A stretch of 27,337 bases of DNA from a virus. A program made the translations under genes and the position numbers. The notes beneath the pieces are model-generated. The model made no database searches. It saw only the letters and a program-made list of their open reading frames with translations, and was not told where the DNA came from. How positions within the stretch are numbered: the stretch's first letter is position 1; every line of letters begins with the position of its first letter. Location of the stretch: positions 1 to 27,337 of IMG/VR virus record IMGVR_UViG_3300027418_000041, one strand, 5' to 3'. This document shows, one piece after another, positions 23,256 through 27,337 of the stretch.

Positions 23256-23791
23256 TTTACACCTTCGACAAAAACTCACTTGAGTTTAAAAAAGTCAGAT
23301 ACGTCAACGTAGCCAAACGTTACGTCTTGCCTTTGCTAATAATCATTCCGCTTTTATCGATATCGATAGTAAGCCAACACGAGTACGAAGACGTTGTCTA
23401 TGTGCAGGTAGATAAGAAGACATTCAATGAGGAGAATTTAAAGCAGATGATTTATAATATGAATCTGAAGTTCCCTCACATAGCAATGGCTCAAGCCATT
23501 CTAGAATCAAATAACTTTAAGAGCAACATCTTCAATTCGAACAACAATCTGTTCGGTATGAAGGAGGCACGTGTTCGAGTTAATCTAGCAACCGGAACTA
23601 AACACGGACACGCCACATACGACACGTGGGAACATAGCGTCCTTGATTACGCATTCTGGGTAGCGTCATACGCTCGCAAATGCAGAACGGAACAAGAGTT
23701 CTACACGTTGCTATCTAAGTACGCTGAAGACCGAGACTACGAAACCAAACTAAAGCGTATAGTCAGTGCTAACAAATTAAAACGCAATTAA
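23252..23791 (+). CDS. Membrane-anchored glucosaminidase-like protein
   Basis: The 179-residue protein has a basic N-terminus and one membrane segment (VLPLLIIIPLLSISIV, about 25-40) acting as a signal anchor. The extracytoplasmic part then shows the glucosaminidase (GH73-like) pattern: AMAQAILESNN with the putative catalytic Glu85, NLFGMK (99-104), HATYDTWEHSVLDYAFW (120-136) and a final YAEDRDYETKL. Such enzymes cut peptidoglycan glycan strands. It lacks the usual release region and lies in the presumed early module, away from the M15 lysin. It may act on the host wall early in infection or help lysis from the periplasmic side of the inner membrane (inference). Confidence 0.8.
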   Translation: MIYTFDKNSLEFKKVRYVNVAKRYVLPLLIIIPLLSISIVSQHEYEDVVYVQVDKKTFNEENLKQMIYNMNLKFPHIAMAQAILESNNFKSNIFNSNNNLFGMKEARVRVNLATGTKHGHATYDTWEHSVLDYAFWVASYARKCRTEQEFYTLLSKYAEDRDYETKLKRIVSANKLKRN

Positions 23792-23794
23792 ATT

Positions 23795-24145
23795 ATGCAA
23801 AACAAACGAATAGCAGTAATTATTGATGCATCTAATCAAAGCGTAGTCAAGAAGATGATATCCGCTGACGATAGTTACGACTTCATCAGGAAGGAACTTG
23901 GAACTGAGTACGCAGAGAAACAGCCAATACTGACTAGTGGTATTGATTTGTGGTTCGATGAAGATGATATCTACAAGTTCAATAAAACAATCTTTGTGAA
24001 GTCAAACAAGAAGCCGTTCTTTATGTGTGGCGGGAAAGCTGTCCTGATGAAAGATGATGGCTTCGGGCCAATCGGTTTCAGCAGTATTAAAGAGATAAAC
24101 TCTAAATTAAACTCAGTTAAACTTAAATTTGAATTCGATGACTAG
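23795..24145 (+). CDS. Unknown protein (116 aa), possibly DUF3846-like
   Basis: The start is MQNKRIAVIIDASNQSVVKK. A segment PILTSGIDLWFDEDDIYKFN followed by FMCGGKAVLMKDDGFGPIGF resembles the small phage proteins of DUF3846, but only loosely. No active-site motif. It starts 3 nt after the glucosaminidase-like stop, behind AATTAAATT, and overlaps the next small gene by 8 nt. Confidence 0.5.
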   Translation: MQNKRIAVIIDASNQSVVKKMISADDSYDFIRKELGTEYAEKQPILTSGIDLWFDEDDIYKFNKTIFVKSNKKPFFMCGGKAVLMKDDGFGPIGFSSIKEINSKLNSVKLKFEFDD

Positions 24146-24308
24146 ACAAAACAAGAAGAGGGCAATAGCCATTTATGAGGCGATACATATCTTCTCTGCG
24201 CTGTTCCTTTGTATGGGTTTCTTTCGTGGTGACTACATTTCTTGTGTGTCTTCATTAATTTTTATTGCTGTAAATCAGGGACTTGCACAAAGACTTAAAC
24301 TTTTTTGA
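24138..24308 (+). CDS. Small membrane protein (56 aa)
   Basis: An ATG at 24138 overlapping the previous stop opens MTRQNKKRAIAIYEAIHIFS and continues with two hydrophobic stretches (about 13-28 and 34-48) separated by a short RGD-containing turn. Both termini carry positive charge. Two-helix proteins of this size may be holins; it follows a cell-wall hydrolase by one gene. The assignment is tentative. Confidence 0.5.
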   Translation: MTRQNKKRAIAIYEAIHIFSALFLCMGFFRGDYISCVSSLIFIAVNQGLAQRLKLF

Positions 24309-24318
24309 GCCGTTCCTC

Positions 24319-24349
24319 TTGACATAGGCATCTTAATCATGTAACTTAG
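24319..24349 (+). promoter_or_regulatory. Promoter inside the right-hand module
   Basis: TTGACA (24319-24324) and TAACTTAG (24342-24349), TTG-to-box distance 20 nt, the same -7 box as the large-RNA promoter. The predicted start near 24354 leaves only about 7 nt before the ATG at 24361, so the first message would be almost leaderless. Confidence 0.75.
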
Positions 24350-24360
24350 CCCCACACAAT

Positions 24361-24510
24361 ATGAATCTGAACTTCTCAGAAGAAACGGAAAGGAACACTA
24401 TAGAGTACCTGTCCCATAGAGTAGAAGCCCTTGAGAAGGAGTTGAAACTCACCAAAGAAAGTCTTGCCGAACTACGAAAAATGTATGTGAAAGCAATCAT
24501 TACAATGTAA
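24361..24510 (+). CDS. Unknown coiled-coil protein (49 aa)
   Basis: The frame MNLNFSEETERNTIEYLSHR continues with heptads (VEALEKELKLTKESLAELRK) and ends ITM before TAA. It is directly behind the promoter at 24319-24349 with a leader of only a few bases. Probably a small coiled-coil oligomer. Function unknown. Confidence 0.6.
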   Translation: MNLNFSEETERNTIEYLSHRVEALEKELKLTKESLAELRKMYVKAIITM

Positions 24511-24545
24511 ATATTTTGTATATTTGACCATCTAATTAAATAAAA

Positions 24546-25073
24546 ATGAACACTTACCAATTTAAGAAAACAAACATCAAGGGTAAAGATTATGTTGAAG
24601 TAAATCAACGTGTAATCGCCTTTAGAAAGCTGTCCGAGTATACTGGCTACTCACTAGAAACTGAACTTGTTTCAGTTGATTCAGAAACATGTATTGTAAA
24701 AGCAATAATTAAAAATCCTGAAGGAAACACTATAGCAACCGGTTATGCGCAAGAGGATAAAGCAAGTTCTAATATCAACCGAACTTCTTACGTAGAGAAC
24801 TGCGAAACATCTGCTGTAGGTCGCGCACTTGGTTTCTTAGGTATTGGTATCGAAACATCAATCGCTACTGCTGATGAGGTTGCAATGGCCATAGCAAAAC
24901 AAGATGCACAGCCCGCTCAAACAGCAAGTAAAGATGATGACATCTTCACTAAATGCATTAACCACATCAAAACATCGTCTAATAAGAAAGAAGCATATGA
25001 CCAAGTAATTGCTAAGTATGGTTCTACATTTACGGATAACCAAAAATCCGCTTTATCTAAGTTCGTACGATGA
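24546..25073 (+). CDS. Candidate single-strand DNA-annealing / recombination protein
   Basis: The 175-residue product has a strand-rich N-terminal part (GYSLETELVSVDSETCIVKA, then TIATGYAQED) and a signature NRTSYVENCETSAVGRALGF followed by LGIGIETSIATADEVAMAI (about 79-118). The 'TS.VENCETSAIGRAL' signature occurs in many phage proteins next to replication genes, often described as Erf/Rad52-like annealing proteins; I infer that role from the pattern. A disordered Gln/Ala linker and a C-terminal helical domain (KKEAYDQVIAKYGSTFTDNQ) follow. The next gene, ATGA-coupled, is DnaA-like, which fits a DNA replication/recombination block. Confidence 0.6.
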   Translation: MNTYQFKKTNIKGKDYVEVNQRVIAFRKLSEYTGYSLETELVSVDSETCIVKAIIKNPEGNTIATGYAQEDKASSNINRTSYVENCETSAVGRALGFLGIGIETSIATADEVAMAIAKQDAQPAQTASKDDDIFTKCINHIKTSSNKKEAYDQVIAKYGSTFTDNQKSALSKFVR

Positions 25074-25360
25074 AAAAACTACCTGCCTCATTCAAGCCAA
25101 TTGTTGAAGCATCAGTAGAGTACTTCGGTGTAAACCCGATAACAAAGACACGCAGACATAGGGTAGTAACAGCTCGAATGATAATTACAAATTATCTAAT
25201 GAGAAACGAAGGTGTATCAAACGCTGTAGTCTGTGATGTATTTGACATTCCGCACTCACTAGTAATCTATTATCTAAATAGACACGAAGACCTGATGGTA
25301 TCTGATGATACATACAAGAATAGTTACTTAAACTTCAAACGCTTTTTGTTCAATCCTTAA
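25070..25360 (+). CDS. Free-standing DnaA domain IV-like protein
   Basis: The 96-residue protein resembles only the C-terminal DNA-binding domain of DnaA: VEASVEYFGVN, then TARMIITNYLMRNEGVSN (helix with the usual RQ.AMYL position), FDIPHSLVIYYLNRHEDLM in the place of the DnaA-box-reading 'DHSTVIHA' helix-turn-helix, and a final DDTYKNSYLNFKRFL. It lacks the AAA+ ATPase. It could bind DnaA boxes at a phage origin, recruit or compete with host DnaA, or act as a repressor (inference). It overlaps the annealing-protein gene by 4 nt. Confidence 0.75.
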   Translation: MKKLPASFKPIVEASVEYFGVNPITKTRRHRVVTARMIITNYLMRNEGVSNAVVCDVFDIPHSLVIYYLNRHEDLMVSDDTYKNSYLNFKRFLFNP

Positions 25361-25370
25361 TTTAAATCAA

Positions 25371-25619
25371 ATGCAAAACCAAAAGAAAGATGAAATGGTT
25401 GGGTATGTAGAAACCCCCCAAGTAAACCTTCGATTTTCTTTGACAGCTCAAGACCTTGAGACAATCAAACGTCACATGACTGAAAAAGGCCGTGCATTCC
25501 TGACCGTTCGTTCAGGCGTTGCTAAAGAGTCAAAGAAACCATACACTATTTTGAGTGTTTGGAATCCAGACCAACAGGCCGAAACCAAGGTTACTCCGTC
25601 ATCTGAACTTGCGTTCTAA
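25371..25619 (+). CDS. Unknown protein (82 aa), replication block
   Basis: The product (start MQNQKKDEMVGYVETPQVNL) has a beta-rich core: LRFSLTAQDLETIKRHM, then GRAFLTVRSGVAKESKKPYT. It ends SSELAF; a short terminal hydrophobic-Phe motif recalls SSB tails, but the acidic residues before it are few. The leader TTTAAATCAAATG is typical here. Its position after the DnaA-like gene suggests a DNA-metabolism role. No family recognised. Confidence 0.55.
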   Translation: MQNQKKDEMVGYVETPQVNLRFSLTAQDLETIKRHMTEKGRAFLTVRSGVAKESKKPYTILSVWNPDQQAETKVTPSSELAF

Positions 25620-25952
25620 ATGATGAGAGCCGTGGCGTACGCCATGTGCATGGAATGGGGAATGACTCCTTTACGGGATGAGTTCCCCATTTTTTTCGCC
25701 TCAAAGGGGGATAGAGAGTTATCTTTTCTATTACTTGAGTCGGAAGCAGATGGTAAGTACATAAAGTTCTATCCAACCCCGAAGTCTGTAGAAGAAATAG
25801 ATGGTGTGATGATGTACATTAATGGAAAACCCGGCGACAACCTTATAGTGTTCAAACCAAAACCATTAATTGAATCGCTCACATCCGGAAGACTGCTCGG
25901 AGAGGATGTCGTTGATAAAATCGTATACAAAAATAGAATTGACTTAGAATAA
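25620..25952 (+). CDS. Unknown protein (110 aa)
   Basis: The start MMRAVAYAMCMEWGMTPLRD immediately follows the previous stop (TAAATG). An alpha/beta protein with a beta-rich centre (LSFLLLESEADGKYIKFYPT) and a C-terminal helix. No catalytic motif seen. Its stop overlaps the next ATG (TAATG). Confidence 0.55.
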   Translation: MMRAVAYAMCMEWGMTPLRDEFPIFFASKGDRELSFLLLESEADGKYIKFYPTPKSVEEIDGVMMYINGKPGDNLIVFKPKPLIESLTSGRLLGEDVVDKIVYKNRIDLE

Positions 25953-26068
25953 TGGATGGATATATTTCTCCTTATGGATGGCTTGCTATTTCTGCATTAG
26001 TTTTTTGCATAGGAGTAGCTATTGGTTTTATATTAGCTGACATAATTAACGACACGAGTGAGCGGTAA
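25952..26068 (+). CDS. Single-span membrane micro-protein (38 aa)
   Basis: The ATG shares an A with the preceding stop. MDGYISPYGWLAISALVFCI continues into one long hydrophobic helix (about 9-31) and a short charged tail (DIINDTSER). A single-span small membrane protein; a role in lysis or as an envelope antagonist is possible but unsupported. Confidence 0.5.
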   Translation: MDGYISPYGWLAISALVFCIGVAIGFILADIINDTSER

Positions 26069-26300
26069 ACCAATATATTATGCTACACTATTAATCTCTT
26101 ATAAGAAGAAAAGAGAAGTGTACAGGAAAGAAGAATGGGCTGTCACTACTTATACATCAGCATCTGATATAATGAGATACGATAAAAAAACAATGGAATC
26201 ATTATCAGATAGGCTGTATGGCTCTATATATAAGGGTGAACGTAGCATAATTGTATTGAGTATAAAAGACAAAAAAACAATAGGCTTGACTAATAGTTGA
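26058..26300 (+). CDS. Unknown basic protein (80 aa), GTG start
   Basis: A GTG at 26058 opens MSGKPIYYATLLISYKKKRE; it overlaps the membrane micro-protein by 11 nt. The protein is basic and beta-rich (YATLLISY..., SIIVLSIKDKK), suggesting a small nucleic-acid-binding or antitoxin-like fold, with no specific match. It ends 5 nt before the tRNA gene, so tRNA and message are likely on one transcript. Confidence 0.5.
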   Translation: MSGKPIYYATLLISYKKKREVYRKEEWAVTTYTSASDIMRYDKKTMESLSDRLYGSIYKGERSIIVLSIKDKKTIGLTNS

Positions 26301-26305
26301 ACCAT

Positions 26306-26378
26306 GCCCTTGTAGCTCAATGGATAGAGCAACGCACTTCTAATGCGTAGGCTGCTGGTTCGAGTCCAGCCGAGGGTA
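26306..26378 (+). tRNA. tRNA-Arg (anticodon TCT)
   Basis: A complete cloverleaf: acceptor GCCCTTG/CGAGGGT (G-U at the first pair, U-G at the sixth), D stem GCTC/GAGC with an AATGGATA loop, anticodon stem ACGCA/TGCGT with loop CTTCTAA (anticodon TCT), variable AGGCT, T stem GCTGG/CCAGC with loop TTCGAGT, discriminator A. CCA is not encoded (CTA follows), so host nucleotidyltransferase would add it. It reads AGA codons. Confidence 0.95.
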
Positions 26379-26395
26379 CTAGGAGAGGTAGTTTG

Positions 26396-26446
26396 GGAGG
26401 GCTGTGGATTTAATGGATGATGGAAGCGGCTCCCCCCCCTCCTTTT
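26396..26446 (+). other. Possible weak hairpin and C-tract after the tRNA
   Basis: GGAGGG (26396-26401) can pair with CCCTCC (26437-26442), followed by TTTT. The loop is about 35 nt and an 8-C run lies just before the 3' arm. It could end or stabilise the tRNA-containing transcript, but the long loop makes this weak. Nothing else is visible in 26379-26468 apart from the A-rich leader of the next gene. Confidence 0.3.
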
Positions 26447-26468
26447 AAAAAATAATTAAAATAAAAAT

Positions 26469-26675
26469 ATGCCTACTTACAAGCATAAAGAAACGGGTGA
26501 ATTGAAAGTGTTTAATAGAACCCGTACGTACATCAACAATGACGGCTCAAAGTATGAAGTTGATGTCACTTCAGGAGAAAACCTAACCGAAAGTTGGGAC
26601 TTCGTATCTCCTGATGGGAACTATGATAGCGTTGTCACTAAAAAGTCTCCAACTGATGGATACGGCCTCCGTTAG
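26469..26675 (+). CDS. Unknown small protein (68 aa)
   Basis: The start MPTYKHKETGELKVFNRTRT follows an AATTAAAATAAAAAT leader. A small beta-rich protein (YEVDVTSGENLTESWDFVSP) without recognised motif. It overlaps the next start by 20 nt. Confidence 0.55.
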   Translation: MPTYKHKETGELKVFNRTRTYINNDGSKYEVDVTSGENLTESWDFVSPDGNYDSVVTKKSPTDGYGLR

Positions 26676-26817
26676 CCCTATGGCTAAAGCAATACGGATG
26701 AGGCTATCTCATGGTGAATTCGCTTTGACACAAGCACGTCAAATGTTAGCTCTTACTGACATTACGCAAGACGGTTCGTATTGGGAAAAGGTAATTGAAA
26801 TACTTTCTAGGAAATGA
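26656..26817 (+). CDS. Unknown 53-aa protein
   Basis: I choose the ATG at 26656 (MDTASVSPMAKAIRMRLSHG), overlapping the preceding stop by 20 nt; an earlier in-frame ATG at 26614 would overlap it by 62 nt, and Met9 at 26680 is another option. The protein is helical and basic. Its stop overlaps the following ATG (ATGA). Confidence 0.5.
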   Translation: MDTASVSPMAKAIRMRLSHGEFALTQARQMLALTDITQDGSYWEKVIEILSRK

Positions 26818-26966
26818 GAGAGCAGTTTATGCGGATAGCACTAGCTAGATTACGGAAACACTATCCGTTTTACCCGCAAAGAATAGCTGTCGCGGCACGT
26901 ATGTATCGTGATTGGCTTGACAAGCAATCATTATTAAGCAAGGATGACATTGACAGCATCAACTGA
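26814..26966 (+). CDS. Unknown 50-aa protein
   Basis: An ATGA overlap with the preceding gene opens MREQFMRIALARLRKHYPFY, continuing to DKQSLLSKDDIDSIN before TGA. Basic, helical, no recognised family. It overlaps the next gene by 23 nt. Confidence 0.5.
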   Translation: MREQFMRIALARLRKHYPFYPQRIAVAARMYRDWLDKQSLLSKDDIDSIN

Positions 26967-27162
26967 AACAAAGGTTTGTATTACTTGTAAGAACGAACTC
27001 AACATTCGTTTATTCTACAAACAAACAACACGAAAAGGAAAGACTACATATCGTGGTAAATGTTCTATCTGCTATTCCATCCATCGTAAAGAAAAAGGTT
27101 GGGATGCTAAGTACTACGCAAAGTGTAAAATAGAAACCTTTAACACCAGCGATGTCAAGTAA
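26944..27162 (+). CDS. Zinc-binding treble-clef-like protein
   Basis: The 72-residue protein has two CxxC pairs, Cys12/Cys15 (VCITCKNELN) and Cys40/Cys43 (YRGKCSICYS), separated by a FYKQ..RKGKTTYR segment. This is the zinc knuckle seen at the front of phage HNH and endonuclease VII-type proteins, but the catalytic HNH part is missing. It may be a stand-alone zinc protein or a truncated nuclease. Its last codons are repeated as non-coding DNA 120 nt downstream (27239-27268). Confidence 0.65.
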   Translation: MTLTASTETKVCITCKNELNIRLFYKQTTRKGKTTYRGKCSICYSIHRKEKGWDAKYYAKCKIETFNTSDVK

Positions 27163-27268
27163 ACTGCACAAGATGCTTGACCGCCAAATGGCTCAATAGA
27201 AGAGCCAATACGGCTCAAAGTGTAAAGTAAATGAGCCACAAAGTGTAAAATGATAACCTTTAACACCA
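27119..27268 (+). repeat. 30-nt direct repeat at exact 120-nt spacing
   Basis: The 30-nt segment 27119-27148 recurs at 27239-27268 with three mismatches; both read CAAAGTGTAAAAT, a variable part, then AACCTTTAACACCA. A shortened third copy (CAAAGTGTAAA) is at 27216-27226. The first copy encodes the end of the zinc protein; the second is the leader of the gene at 27276. Between them lie hairpins TGGCTC/GAGCCA (27189-27207) and GGCTC/GAGCC (27212-27237). This explains the gene-free stretch 27163-27275. Confidence 0.75.
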
Positions 27269-27275
27269 AAGAGAA

Positions 27276-27337
27276 ATGAAAAACAAAATGGCAAAATTTA
27301 AGAAAGGCGACCGAGTTCGCTACATTAGAGAAGTTGG
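27276..27337 (+). CDS. SH3-like small protein, truncated by window end
   Basis: The frame MKNKMAKFKKGDRVRYIREV is open to the window end. The KFKKGDRVRYI motif marks a small SH3-like barrel, similar to the start of the 193-residue protein at 20142. The second ATG (27288, MAKFKKG) is an alternative start. The leader contains the second copy of the 30-nt repeat. Confidence 0.6.
   Translation, partial: MKNKMAKFKKGDRVRYIREV

Noticed and set aside
24511-24526. TATATTTG before the annealing-protein gene as a promoter.
   Set aside because: It matches the -7 consensus but sits in a very A/T-rich stretch without a TTG at the right distance, so I do not list it as a feature.

Overview
The window looks like part of the genome of a tailed bacteriophage infecting a member of the Bacteroidota, probably Flavobacteriia (inference). 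Three things point there: promoter-like sites of the Bacteroidota primary-sigma type (TTG, 20-21 nt, TAnnTTTG), A/T-rich leaders without obvious Shine-Dalgarno sequences in front of most + strand genes, and densely packed small phage genes. No integrase, partition gene or repressor is recognisable, so nothing here argues for a temperate lifestyle.

Left part (1-17870, almost all - strand): a late or structural module. Read in its own direction it runs: M15-type peptidase (lysin candidate), several small basic proteins, small unknowns, a two-domain GroES-like co-chaperonin, a small-terminase candidate, the large terminase, the portal, then appendage genes ending in a 2325-residue tail fibre with a C-terminal S74 self-cleaving chaperone domain, and a further appendage gene that leaves the window. 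A good Rho-independent terminator lies just before the giant fibre gene. At least five - strand gene starts are preceded by a TAnnTTTG box without a convincing -33 partner. One gene (16565-16903) runs against this module, has its own promoter and encodes a secreted protein: a moron-like insertion.

Middle (17910-19640): a + strand winged-helix-like gene is followed by about 1.23 kb with no credible protein gene. This stretch contains two promoters pointing right and many RNA helices. The first promoter starts at a compact element of about 111 nt with a closing stem, a perfect hairpin and an H-type pseudoknot, followed by more long hairpins. The second promoter starts at an approximately 476-nt purine-rich RNA candidate with at least ten helices (19138-19613). 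These non-coding RNAs are the most unusual content of the window. I do not recognise either as a known family.

Right part (19641-27337, + strand): an early or middle module of mostly small unknown genes with a DUF932-type protein, a tRNA-like acceptor/T-arm minihelix without D or anticodon arms, a membrane-anchored glucosaminidase-like protein, a single-strand-annealing candidate, a free-standing DnaA domain IV-like protein, a tRNA-Arg(UCU), and a chain of overlapping micro-genes ending in a zinc-binding protein. The last gene is cut by the window end.
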